Assembly: GCA_047637355.1 (NCBI GenBank)
Contig: JBLIKA010000091.1
Span: 1 to 13,777, forward strand
Source: Glaciecola sp047637355
GTDB lineage: Bacteria > Pseudomonadota > Gammaproteobacteria > Enterobacterales > Alteromonadaceae
DNA length: 13,777 nucleotides
Direction: 5' to 3'
The position numbers and the translations under genes are program-made. This document shows, piece after piece, positions 7,089 to 13,777 of this stretch. Position 1 is the stretch's first letter. Each line of letters starts with the position of its first letter. The notes below the pieces were generated by a model, which was not told where the DNA came from, searched no databases, and saw nothing but the letters and a program-made list of their open reading frames with translations.

Positions 7089-7817
7089 TTAAAATGATTT
7101 ATTGATACGAAACCCAAAGGTGTGGTCTCGAGCCCCATCAGATATGCCTGCTAAATATCTAACGTGATAGTTAAAGCTGCCATATGAACCACTTAGGGTT
7201 GGGCCCATTTGATGGTTTTGCCTGTCAAACGAGCCAAAATGGCCGACACGTCCGAGCACATTATAAATTTCTAGTCCGACGTTAAGTCCATTATCTAACT
7301 TTTTGCCTATGCTAGAGCGTGTTTCAATTGCAGTGCCATTAAAAGCACGGTCACTCCCAAACTCCCAAACACCGACAATAATGCCTCTTACTACTATTCC
7401 ATTCTCAAGGTTCCATTGGTTTGTCCAATGCATCGCAAATGATTCGGGGTTGTCACTGCGCCGTTGACGAATATCGAAACGAACACCGCTTGACCATTCG
7501 CCATCCTTTTCTTTCTTTTTAAAATTATAGAGCAACTCAGCGCGCGAATAATCATACTGAAAACTACCCCGGTCTCTATATTGAACAACCAGTCGGCCTC
7601 TTATTTTGTCGTTGAAAGATTGTTGATAATGTAGTCGATAAGCCCATTGATCTTCTTCACCGTCTCGCTCGTTGGGTGATAAAGAAAGGCGAAGTTGCAT
7701 ACTACTTTCATCTTCGTTTACCCCAGGGCCATGCACACCAGCAGTGCTAGATGCGCAGGGGGCGCTAGCTAAAAGCATACAAAGAAAAAAGGCAGAGTAG
7801 CTAAAGTAGTTGTTCAA
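7089..7817 (-). CDS. Exported protein, probable outer-membrane beta-barrel, function unknown
   Basis: 242 residues. An N-terminal signal peptide is visible: short polar start, hydrophobic core (about residues 8-17, AFFLCMLLAS), then a small-residue region around CASSTAG; Pro precedes the Cys, so it is not a proper lipobox. The mature part alternates polar and aromatic/aliphatic residues in strand-length runs (for example QWAYRLHYQQSF, KIRGRLVVQYRDRG, YDYSRAELLYNF, FNYHVRYLAGI) and ends in GFRINKSF with terminal Phe, the usual signal for BAM-dependent insertion of a barrel. It loosely resembles DUF2490-type proteins, but I do not assign a family. The start codon is TTG, preceded by TTGGAG nine bases upstream; no ATG or GTG in frame before the upstream stop would give a better start. 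It is downstream of dgkA (128-bp gap) and convergent with the LysR gene. Substrate and role are unknown. Confidence 0.75.
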   Translation of the reverse strand: MNNYFSYSAFFLCMLLASAPCASSTAGVHGPGVNEDESSMQLRLSLSPNERDGEEDQWAYRLHYQQSFNDKIRGRLVVQYRDRGSFQYDYSRAELLYNFKKKEKDGEWSSGVRFDIRQRRSDNPESFAMHWTNQWNLENGIVVRGIIVGVWEFGSDRAFNGTAIETRSSIGKKLDNGLNVGLEIYNVLGRVGHFGSFDRQNHQMGPTLSGSYGSFNYHVRYLAGISDGARDHTFGFRINKSF

Positions 7818-7945
7818 TCTTATTACTCCAAGTAAATAAGTTTTTATGAGTTCAGTTGACCGCTAAATGGGTTGTATGTTGAAACAATTGCTAAATAAAT
7901 AACTCAACAGTGAATAACTTCAAAGTGGGTAACTGATAAATTGTA

Positions 7946-8335
7946 TTATGCAAAAAATTGATAAATTGATAGTCCCCAAACTAAAACTGCTAACAAAATT
8001 GCGGTGAATACGCCGGCAGAGCCTAAGTCTTTTGCCCTGCCAATAAGTTCATTATATTCAGGAGTCGTCGCATCAGAGATTGCTTCAACAGCAGTATTAA
8101 GCAGTTCCGCAAATAATAAAAATAGCAAACAGCCAATGAGTATGAACCCGTGTGTTAACGATTGTGCAATATACAAGCTTGAAGGGCTCAACAGCGCGGC
8201 AATAACCGCATATTGCCTAAACCCCGATTCATACCTCCATGCTGCTTGGTAACCTTTTAGCGAACATAAAATAGCGCGAGGTAAGCGCTTCACTCCAGAC
8301 TCATTCTTACCAATATTCGGTGTGTTTTTGTGCAT
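7946..8335 (-). CDS. dgkA: Diacylglycerol kinase
   Basis: Small integral inner-membrane kinase that phosphorylates diacylglycerol to phosphatidate with ATP, recycling lipid left by membrane-derived oligosaccharide or LPS modification. 129 residues against 122 in E. coli. Three transmembrane segments are visible (about 41-58, 63-79 and 106-127), preceded by an amphipathic N-terminal part with SLKGYQAAWRYESGFRQ. The catalytic and metal-binding residues are all present with a constant offset of 8 from E. coli: E77, N80 and E84 in ELLNTAVEA, and K102/D103 in GRAKDLGSA. No clear Shine-Dalgarno sequence precedes the ATG. It begins 60 bp after the end of ygiQ on the same strand, so it may be read from the ygiQ transcript. 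Confidence 0.95.
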   Translation of the reverse strand: MHKNTPNIGKNESGVKRLPRAILCSLKGYQAAWRYESGFRQYAVIAALLSPSSLYIAQSLTHGFILIGCLLFLLFAELLNTAVEAISDATTPEYNELIGRAKDLGSAGVFTAILLAVLVWGLSIYQFFA

Positions 8336-8395
8336 ACTATTAATACCAAGTTATTGAGCAAAACCAACGAAATTGAAGCCAGTGTTATTCATCAC

Positions 8396-10720
8396 CTATC
8401 GTTTCTTATATTTCGACTTACGTGGCTTTGTGTCTGTTTGAGCAACATCTGCACTAGCCGTTTGCCCACCTTTGATATTATGCGGTTGGTTATCGCTAAA
8501 GCGTGTTAAACCTTGTTGATGTTTAGGTGTTTTTGAATTTTTACCTTTGGCATATGCTTTGTTAGCAGAGCGTTTAGCAAATTCTTTTTGTTCGTTACCT
8601 TTAAGCTCACCGCGGCTCTCAAAAGGTACCAAACACTTTGGTCCGTTGCCAATAAGATGTGGCTTACCCATTTCAATCAGTGTTTTACGTAACAATGGCC
8701 AATTGGCAGGATCGTGATAACGCAAAAATGAACGATGTAATCGACGATGAATTTCACCTTTAGGTACTTCAACAATTTCGCTTTTATGATCCACTTTATG
8801 GATCGGGTTTTTATTTGTATGGTACATCGTCGTGGCATTAGCCATAGGCGACGGATAGAAGTTTTGAACTTGATCTAGCTTGAAGTTACGCTCCTTTAAC
8901 CACAACGCAAGGTTGAGCATATCTTCATCATTCGTCCCTGGGTGAGCGGAGATAAAATAAGGGATCAGAAATTGTTCTTTACCCGCCTCTTTTGTGTACT
9001 TATCGAACATTTCTTTGAAACGGTCATAAGTACCCATACCAGGCTTCATCATTTTGTCCAACGGCGCTTTCTCGGTATGTTCAGGTGCAATTTTTAAATA
9101 ACCACCAACGTGATGCGTGACTAATTCTTTCACATAATTAGGGTCTTCAATAGCTAAGTCATAACGCACGCCAGAGGCAATCAGTACTTTTTTCACACCC
9201 TCAACATTTCGGGCTTTCTTATACAATTCAACCGTTGGTGTCTGATCGGTGTCTAAGTGCCCACAAATCTCAGGCCATACACAAGATAATCGACGGCACG
9301 TTTGCTCCGCTTTCGGGCTTTTGCAGCGCAATTTATACATGTTCGCAGTTGGGCCACCGAGGTCTGAAATAACGCCAGTAAAACCGGGAACCTTGTCGCG
9401 TATTTGTTCTATTTCACGAATGATAGATTCTTCAGAACGACTTTGAATAACGCGTCCTTCATGCTCAGTGATAGAGCAGAATGTGCAGCCACCAAAACAA
9501 CCACGCATAATGTTTACCGAGGTTTTAATCATATCGTAGGCAGGAATTTTTAATTTCCCATAACTCGGATGCGGTATACGTGCATAGGGTAAATCGAAAA
9601 TGGCATCCATTTCTTCTGTTTCCAGAGGAAATGCGGGTGGATTTATCCAAATAATACGGTCACCGTGACGCTGCGCTAACGCGCGAGCACAACCAGGATT
9701 AGTTTCTTGATGCAGTATTCTTGATGTATGCGCGTAATGGGTTTTTTCCGCTCTTACCACATCGTATGGAGGCAGTAATACGTAGGTTTTTTCCCACGGT
9801 TTGCGACGAGTTGTTTTAGAAGTGAAAGGCTGTATTACAATAGGTTTTGCTTTCTCAGCGTCGATAGCCGCCTGTTTCTCTTCTTCACTTTGAATTGCGC
9901 ACTTGTCCTCTATCATTTCATAAGGACTTGTAAGCGCTTCAATTTTGCCTATGGTATCGACATGAGTTGAGTTAACACCTTGCCAGCCAGGAAGCGCCTC
10001 TTTTCGAATAACAGCAGTGCCTCGAATATCTTGCATCTGGTCAATTGTTTCACCAGCGGCGAAGCGAGATGCCATTTCAAGTAGTGGTCGTTCGGCATTA
10101 CCAAACATAAGCATGTCGGCTTTTGAGTCAAATAATACCGAGCGTTTTACTTTATCCGACCAATAATCGTAATGCGCTATGCGACGCAAACTAGCCTCAA
10201 TACCACCTATAATAACTGGTTTCTTGTATGCTTCTTTACAACGTTGAGTATACACGGTTACCGCGCGGTCGGGGCGTTTCCCGCCGATGTTACCGGCTGT
10301 GTATGCGTCGTCATGGCGAAGCTTGCGTTCTGCTGTGTATCGATTGATCATCGAATCCATATTGCCAGACGTAACGCCGAAGAATAGGTTAGGTTCACCC
10401 AACTGCATAAAGTCGTCTTTTGAATGCCAATCAGGCTGCGAGATAATACCGACGCGATAGCCTTGCGCTTCAAGTGTGCGGCCAATAACAGCCATACCAA
10501 AGCTTGGATGATCAACATAAGCGTCACCTGTCACAATGATAATATCGCAGCTATCCCAGCCTAACTCATCCATTTCTTTGCGTGACATTGGCAAAAATGG
10601 TGCAGGGCTAAAACAAGATGCCCAATATTTTGGAAACGAAAACAATCCTCGTTCAGCCTTCATTCTTGGCGTTTCTGATTTTCTGGAAGAGGGCTTGATT
10701 GTTATCGGGTCGGTTGGCAT
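8396..10720 (-). CDS. ygiQ: YgiQ-family radical SAM protein
   Basis: A 774-residue cytoplasmic protein very similar along its length to E. coli YgiQ (739). The radical SAM cluster motif CX3CX2C is C408, C412 and C415 in MRGCFGGCTFCSITEHEGR; Cys here bind a [4Fe-4S] cluster that cleaves S-adenosylmethionine. An N-terminal YgiQ-type domain (about 24-300: FSFPKYWASCFSPAPFLPMS, GWDSCDIIIVTGDAYVDHPS) precedes the radical SAM barrel (about 395-640), then a C-terminal region ending in a low-complexity Lys/Arg/Gln-rich tail (about 700-774). The reaction and substrate of YgiQ proteins are, as far as I know, not established. Start ATG 10720 keeps about 13 more N-terminal residues than E. coli; AGAGAAAG lies just upstream. 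TATAAT on the minus strand (10738-10733) is a perfect -10 but sits only 12 bp from the start and has no well-spaced -35. Confidence 0.96.
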   Translation of the reverse strand: MPTDPITIKPSSRKSETPRMKAERGLFSFPKYWASCFSPAPFLPMSRKEMDELGWDSCDIIIVTGDAYVDHPSFGMAVIGRTLEAQGYRVGIISQPDWHSKDDFMQLGEPNLFFGVTSGNMDSMINRYTAERKLRHDDAYTAGNIGGKRPDRAVTVYTQRCKEAYKKPVIIGGIEASLRRIAHYDYWSDKVKRSVLFDSKADMLMFGNAERPLLEMASRFAAGETIDQMQDIRGTAVIRKEALPGWQGVNSTHVDTIGKIEALTSPYEMIEDKCAIQSEEEKQAAIDAEKAKPIVIQPFTSKTTRRKPWEKTYVLLPPYDVVRAEKTHYAHTSRILHQETNPGCARALAQRHGDRIIWINPPAFPLETEEMDAIFDLPYARIPHPSYGKLKIPAYDMIKTSVNIMRGCFGGCTFCSITEHEGRVIQSRSEESIIREIEQIRDKVPGFTGVISDLGGPTANMYKLRCKSPKAEQTCRRLSCVWPEICGHLDTDQTPTVELYKKARNVEGVKKVLIASGVRYDLAIEDPNYVKELVTHHVGGYLKIAPEHTEKAPLDKMMKPGMGTYDRFKEMFDKYTKEAGKEQFLIPYFISAHPGTNDEDMLNLALWLKERNFKLDQVQNFYPSPMANATTMYHTNKNPIHKVDHKSEIVEVPKGEIHRRLHRSFLRYHDPANWPLLRKTLIEMGKPHLIGNGPKCLVPFESRGELKGNEQKEFAKRSANKAYAKGKNSKTPKHQQGLTRFSDNQPHNIKGGQTASADVAQTDTKPRKSKYKKR

Positions 10721-11101
10721 ATCTTTCTCTGTATTATAGTAAATTGCTAATGAATGCGTTGTTCAATGCTGAATAGGGTATGCGCTAAATCGCGTGTGAG
10801 CAGTATACCAGAGAATTTTTGATTAATATCCAGAATACGTCGAATGGGTTTTTGTGCATTTTGAAATGAAAGGCAGTCCATAAATAAAAGCAGATTTATT
10901 AATTGCTCAATCATTATAAAACTAGCGATTTTTGGTCGCAGATTAGTGTAGTGACCTACCTATTATTTTATCCACGGTGTTAACAAAACCAAAAAATCAG
11001 TGAGACGCTATGTTGGTGGATATTTTATAAGCTCTTTAAATAAACTTATTCAAATAAAGTCTTCAAGGAAGCGCTTCAAACAAGCTCTTTAAACAAGCTC
11101 T
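10721..11101. other. 381-bp gap between ygiQ and the sulfotransferase-like gene
   Basis: Holds the ygiQ upstream region, a doubtful 55-codon ORF (10747-10914, minus) and the 13-bp tandem repeat array (from 11031). A 4-bp-arm hairpin GCGA/TCGC (10925-10939) is too weak to call a terminator. No tRNA, rRNA or recognisable riboswitch was seen. Confidence 0.6.
10747..10914 (-). CDS. Doubtful small ORF, 55 codons
   Basis: ATG at 10914 to TAG at 10747 gives a 55-residue product starting MIEQLINLLLFMDCLS and ending TRDLAHTLFSIEQRIH. The frame stays open upstream of the ATG to a TAG at 10962-10960, about 70 codons in all. Composition looks protein-like (hydrophobic start, then mixed charged and aliphatic residues), and it lies on the same strand as ygiQ, ending 26 bp before the ygiQ start. 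Against it: no Shine-Dalgarno sequence, no recognised family, and an AT-rich gap in which such an ORF can occur by chance. It could be a degraded gene remnant. Confidence 0.2.
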   Translation of the reverse strand: MIEQLINLLLFMDCLSFQNAQKPIRRILDINQKFSGILLTRDLAHTLFSIEQRIH

Positions 11102-11109
11102 TCAAACAA
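11031..11109. repeat. 13-bp tandem repeat array, about six units, overlapping a stop codon
   Basis: Units on the plus strand: 11031-11043, 11044-11057 (14 bp, degenerate), 11058-11070 (degenerate), 11071-11083 GCGCTTCAAACAA, 11084-11096 GCTCTTTAAACAA and 11097-11109 GCTCTTCAAACAA, then GC. Units are best conserved next to the sulfotransferase-like gene and decay away from it. The TGA of that gene (11102-11104) is inside the last unit, so the array starts in coding sequence and extends through the 3' flank. Confidence 0.85.
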
Positions 11110-11839
11110 GCAGTGCCTTCGCTTTCATTTGCTCATAAAAAGGCATAACCTCCTCAACAACAGCTAGTTGCGCGGGTGTTAGATTCAATGTTTGTTTTTT
11201 AGCTTCAGCAAAACGTGTTGATTTATTAACACTGTGATACCAATGTTCAGCCCAAGCACCGTCACTGTCTCGTCTTCCGGCTGGCCAATTAAGCATGGCA
11301 TGTTTCGTTGCTTCTTCGCATTCAATATTTAATGCTGCGCACATAGCGGGAATGACTTTTTCTGGGGTATTTAATACAGCCATCGAATCAACAATTGGAA
11401 TATTTTGCCCGGTTAATTCACAAATGGCTTGATATAGTTCGAACTGACGCTTTATACCAATGTCTTCTGCGCAGCATTCGCCGCGGCTATTAGTGTAGGA
11501 ATTGACAACGAAAGCAGGATCACGAATTAACATGCAATGACGTAAATTTTTGGTCCAATGCAAGTCACAATTCTCCAGCATGTGCTGTGTCATGTGCTTT
11601 TGATATTGCAGTGGCCGGTCACAAAAACCTTCGCTCATGTTTTTAGCTACTTCTTCAAAGCTGGCCGGTTGTGACGCCAGAACTTCATCAAACATAGGGT
11701 GTGGACTTTGAGTTTTATGCAAATAATAGGCATAAAATGGCTCGTCTACAACGCGACAATCAGGCCTGTTTTCCCAGCTTCTCATCATCGCTGTTGAAAT
11801 ATTGCGTGGCCCGGACCACATTGCAATTCTTAACGTCAT
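11102..11839 (-). CDS. Sulfotransferase-like P-loop protein
   Basis: 245 residues, cytoplasmic by appearance (no signal or membrane segment). The N-terminal WSGPRNISTAMMRSW (8-22) matches the 5'-phosphosulfate-binding loop of PAPS-dependent sulfotransferases, and LIRDPAFVVNSY (104-115; R106, S114) matches the 3'-phosphate-binding RDP..V..S motif; DEPFYAYYL (32-40) is the usual region after the first strand. Together these place it in the sulfotransferase/P-loop fold; donor, acceptor and even transferase activity are not shown. ATG 11839 has AGGAG (11850-11846) six bases upstream. It follows the class IV aminotransferase-like gene by 88 bp on the same strand, and a bicistronic unit is likely. 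From memory, some plant BCAT-like proteins carry a comparable P-loop domain fused to an aminotransferase IV domain, which would support a shared pathway; this needs a search. Its C-terminal codons run into a tandem repeat. Confidence 0.8.
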   Translation of the reverse strand: MTLRIAMWSGPRNISTAMMRSWENRPDCRVVDEPFYAYYLHKTQSPHPMFDEVLASQPASFEEVAKNMSEGFCDRPLQYQKHMTQHMLENCDLHWTKNLRHCMLIRDPAFVVNSYTNSRGECCAEDIGIKRQFELYQAICELTGQNIPIVDSMAVLNTPEKVIPAMCAALNIECEEATKHAMLNWPAGRRDSDGAWAEHWYHSVNKSTRFAEAKKQTLNLTPAQLAVVEEVMPFYEQMKAKALLV

Positions 11840-11856
11840 TCATTTCTCCTTTTTTT

Positions 11857-11940
11857 ACTCTAGCTCTCAATAAGCTCTAGCTCTTAATCAGCTCTAGCTC
11901 TCAATCAGCTCTAGCTCTCAATCAGCTCTAGCAGCTCTGC
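11857..11940. repeat. 17-bp tandem repeat array between the two module genes
   Basis: Unit AGCTCTAGCTCTCAATC: a 16-bp variant at 11857-11872, one variant at 11873-11889 (C to T), two identical copies at 11890-11906 and 11907-11923, then partial units at 11924-11932 and 11933-11940. The unit itself contains two AGCTCT. The array fills most of the gap between the two genes, and the TAG of the aminotransferase-like gene (11930-11928) plus its last codons lie in it. The other end stops just before the AGGAG site of the next gene. Confidence 0.93.
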
Positions 11941-12848
11941 GCCGCATGGTGTTGCTCAATTAGATAAACGTAAAGCTTCTCAAGGTGTTTGGTAACGGTA
12001 TGCGAGCCCTCACCAATTTTTCGGCCATCTACTTCTGATACAGGTGTCAAGCCAGCGAATGTACCAGTAATAAATGCCTCATCAGCAGCATATACGTCGG
12101 CTAGGGTGAAGTTTTTCTCATATACGGGAACGCCATTATTTTTACAAACGTTGATCACGTTTCTGCGGGTTATTCCATCAAGGCAGAAATCACCACTGGA
12201 GGTCCACACTTCGCCATCACGCACTATAAAGAAATGCGTAGAATTACAGGTAGCGACAAATCCGTGTGGGTCGAGCATTAAGGCTTCGTCTACTTGTGCT
12301 TTAGCAGCCTGAATACAGGCAAAAATACAGTTGAGTTTGGAATGTGTATTAAGTTTTGGATCTTGCACGTCAGGGTATCCTCGCCTCACATGAGAAGTGA
12401 ATAACCTAACACCATCGCCTTCTGCTAGTGCTAAGGCCTTTTTATGTTCAGCGATAATAACGATGGTAGCAGGTGAAATTGTTACGCGTGGGTCTTGATA
12501 AGGTGTGGCCTTTATCCCTCGGGTAACCATTAAACGGACGTGCACTCCATCATGCATATCATTGGCATCACACGTGTCGTAAATACGTTTAACTAAGGCT
12601 TCTTTACTAACACCAATATCCATGTCGAGGGCTTTAGCACCATCGTATAAGCGACGCATGTGTTGTTCAATAAAGGCAAGGTAACCTTTATGCAGCCTAA
12701 TGCCTTCCCAAACACCGTCACCTAAAATAAAGCCACTGTCGAAAACTGATATTTTGGCGTCTGCTCTAGGGAAAAGCTCATCATTGATATTGATTAAGAT
12801 GGTTTGATTACGCGGATCGTCTTGGTACTGATGAGTGCCTTTCGCCAT
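11928..12848 (-). CDS. Class IV (BCAT/D-amino-acid transaminase fold) PLP enzyme, atypical active site
   Basis: 306 residues of the fold-type IV PLP family, which includes branched-chain and D-amino-acid transaminases and aminodeoxychorismate lyase. Seen: small-domain start ISVFDSGFILGDGVWEGIRL (33-52), HMRRLYDGAKAL (63-74), probable Schiff-base lysine K171 in KLNTHSKLN, DEALMLDPHGFV (187-198), and the C-terminal ITGTFAGLTPVSEVDGRKIG (260-279). The odd point: where relatives have Glu contacting the PLP pyridine nitrogen (the SEG/AEG/TEG step after GY/GF), this protein reads GFVATCNSTHFF, with T200 at the Glu site. Substrate is therefore not predicted; ilvE or dat would be an over-call. ATG 12848 has only a weak TAGG upstream; upstream DNA is divergent from the lipoprotein gene (245-bp gap). 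First gene of a pair with the sulfotransferase-like gene. The last codons lie in a 17-bp repeat. Confidence 0.88.
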   Translation of the reverse strand: MAKGTHQYQDDPRNQTILININDELFPRADAKISVFDSGFILGDGVWEGIRLHKGYLAFIEQHMRRLYDGAKALDMDIGVSKEALVKRIYDTCDANDMHDGVHVRLMVTRGIKATPYQDPRVTISPATIVIIAEHKKALALAEGDGVRLFTSHVRRGYPDVQDPKLNTHSKLNCIFACIQAAKAQVDEALMLDPHGFVATCNSTHFFIVRDGEVWTSSGDFCLDGITRRNVINVCKNNGVPVYEKNFTLADVYAADEAFITGTFAGLTPVSEVDGRKIGEGSHTVTKHLEKLYVYLIEQHHAAQSC

Positions 12849-13093
12849 TTTTTTATACCTATATTAATAGTGGATGTTACGAAGCTAGCAGTGTCTTAAT
12901 GCCTCGTATTATAATTTTCGTTGCGTTTCAAGTTTGTAAAAAACAAATCGTAGTTGTAATAAGGTAGTCAAAATCTCCACAAATTGAAATACTTACATAA
13001 ATAAACTTTTATTTGAGGAGGAGCGCAACTATAGTAACCGTCTTTGTAAATTATTTACTGTTACTTACTTAGCATTAACCAATAGGAAAAGTC

Positions 13094-13630
13094 ATGTTAT
13101 CGATAAAGCATTTATTGAGTCTGTTTGTTGTCTCCTTATTTTTGGGCGGTTGCGCTAGTTACGACTATCCAAGCCAAGTTAACATTGGTGATACCATGAT
13201 TGAAGCTTCTGGTGAGAGTTTAGACGGAGATGTTATTGTTATGCCAAAGGATTTTTTGGGCGAGCAAACACTCTTATTATTTGGTTATGTTCAGGATTCT
13301 CAGTTTGATATTGACCGTTGGTTAATTGGCTTAGACATGACTGAAACGCAAGTGGCGGTTTATGAAATCCCAACGATTGCAGGCATGTTGCCAAGAATGT
13401 TCAAAACCTTCATCGATGGAGGCATGCGTAAAGGCATACCCAAGCAACTCTGGAAAGGCGTTGTAACAGTTTATGCTGACGGCGACAAAATACAGCGTTA
13501 TACGGGTAATCAACGCCCCAATAATGCGCGTGTTATGCTGTTAGATGCTGATGGTAAAGTGTTATATTTTTACGCCGATGGATTCTCAGTAGATGCACTC
13601 AAAGCAGTAAAAGCACTTGTAAAAAGTTAG
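13094..13630 (+). CDS. Lipoprotein with possible thioredoxin-like fold, no CXXC
   Basis: 178 residues. A type II signal peptide is clear: positively charged n-region (K5), hydrophobic stretch 7-17 and lipobox LGGC with C20 as the lipidated residue, followed by Ala-Ser, so outer-membrane sorting is expected. The mature part (about 30-178) has a layout like thioredoxin-fold proteins of the Atp10/YtfJ kind: LGEQTLLLFGYV (first strand), FDIDRWLIGL (helix), QVAVYEIPTIAG (second strand), then ARVMLLDADGKVLYFYADGF and a final helix SVDALKAVKALVK. There is no cysteine besides C20, so thiol chemistry is excluded; a binding or scaffold role is more likely. Fold assignment is inferred from pattern, not from an alignment. 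AGGA (13084-13087) lies six bases before the ATG. It is divergent from the aminotransferase-like gene, and a partial gene follows 73 bp downstream. Confidence 0.75.
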   Translation: MLSIKHLLSLFVVSLFLGGCASYDYPSQVNIGDTMIEASGESLDGDVIVMPKDFLGEQTLLLFGYVQDSQFDIDRWLIGLDMTETQVAVYEIPTIAGMLPRMFKTFIDGGMRKGIPKQLWKGVVTVYADGDKIQRYTGNQRPNNARVMLLDADGKVLYFYADGFSVDALKAVKALVKS

Positions 13631-13703
13631 ATCGTATTTTAGCAGATTAATGTGTAATCTTTACTATTAACGATCATTTGATACTCATTTAGAATGGAAT
13701 TCT

Positions 13704-13777
13704 ATGCAAGAGAATATACCGCAGGATAAAGAGCCTTCAGCCCAAGATAAAGGGCCTTCAGCGCAGGATAAAGAGCC
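13704..13777 (+). CDS. Start of a gene with heptapeptide repeats (partial)
   Basis: Only the first 24 codons are in the window: MQENIP, then QDKEPSA, QDKGPSA and QDKE, cut at 13777. GGAA (13695-13698) precedes the ATG by five bases. The ATG ten bases earlier (13694) opens a frame that stops after 11 codons, so 13704 is preferred. A charged, proline-containing repeat at the very N-terminus suggests a disordered cytoplasmic extension before a folded or membrane domain beyond the window; no family can be named. The gene follows the lipoprotein gene by 73 bp on the same strand with no good terminator between (only AGATTA/TAATCT without a T run). Confidence 0.6.
   Translation, partial: MQENIPQDKEPSAQDKGPSAQDKE
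13722..13777 (+). repeat. 21-bp coding tandem repeat (QDKEPSA)
   Basis: Units at 13722-13742, 13743-13763 and 13764 to the window end (14 bp seen). The second unit differs at synonymous positions and by Glu to Gly. The period is a multiple of three, so copy-number change keeps the frame. The full copy number lies outside the window. Confidence 0.85.

Noticed and set aside
7089..7817. Lipoprotein reading of the beta-barrel-like protein (Cys in SAPCASS)
   Set aside because: Proline directly before the cysteine does not fit a lipobox; an ordinary signal peptide is more likely.
10733..10766. TATAAT with TTGAAC as a ygiQ promoter
   Set aside because: The spacing between them is 22 bp, too long for sigma-70, and the -10 would leave almost no leader before the ATG.
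11857..11940. Tandem repeats as a CRISPR array
   Set aside because: Units are 17 bp and directly adjacent with no unique spacers; no cas genes are present. The same applies to the 13-bp array at 11031-11109.
11989..12312. 107-codon plus-strand ORF
   Set aside because: It lies wholly antisense to the aminotransferase-like gene, whose motifs are intact, and its product shows no recognisable domain.

Overview
The window looks like chromosomal DNA of a marine gammaproteobacterium, probably of the Alteromonadales (Glaciecola/Paraglaciecola/Alteromonas-like). This is an inference from the moderately low GC content, the close residue-level match of YgiQ and DgkA to their E. coli relatives, a PEP-CTERM-like protein tail at the left edge and the general gene repertoire. 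Genus cannot be fixed from the sequence alone. No rRNA, tRNA, insertion sequence, integrase, phage gene or CRISPR array is visible.

Left third (1-7079): after the tail of a PEP-CTERM-like protein and its terminator comes a block of TCA-cycle genes. A class II, iron-independent fumarase of the FumC1 type and an AcnA-type Fe-S aconitase lie 45 bp apart on the plus strand and end in a clear terminator. A type II isocitrate dehydrogenase with an extra C-terminal domain faces them on the minus strand. A CbbR-like LysR regulator is transcribed divergently from the isocitrate dehydrogenase and is its most likely regulator. Aconitase makes the isocitrate that the dehydrogenase consumes; fumarase acts later in the same cycle.

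Middle (7089-10720): three minus-strand genes, in order of transcription a YgiQ-family radical SAM protein, diacylglycerol kinase DgkA and an exported beta-barrel-like protein of unknown function. They may be co-transcribed but show no obvious functional link. A 381-bp gap upstream of ygiQ holds a doubtful 55-codon ORF and a decayed 13-bp tandem repeat.

Right (11031-12848): a two-gene minus-strand module, a class IV (BCAT/D-amino-acid transaminase fold) aminotransferase-like protein followed by a small sulfotransferase-like P-loop protein. Each gene ends inside its own short tandem-repeat array, and the aminotransferase lacks the near-universal glutamate that contacts the PLP pyridine nitrogen. 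This module is the least ordinary part of the window and the best candidate for undescribed biochemistry.

Right edge (13094-13777): a lipoprotein with a possible thioredoxin-like fold but no CXXC, then the start of a gene encoding heptapeptide repeats (QDKEPSA), cut by the window end.
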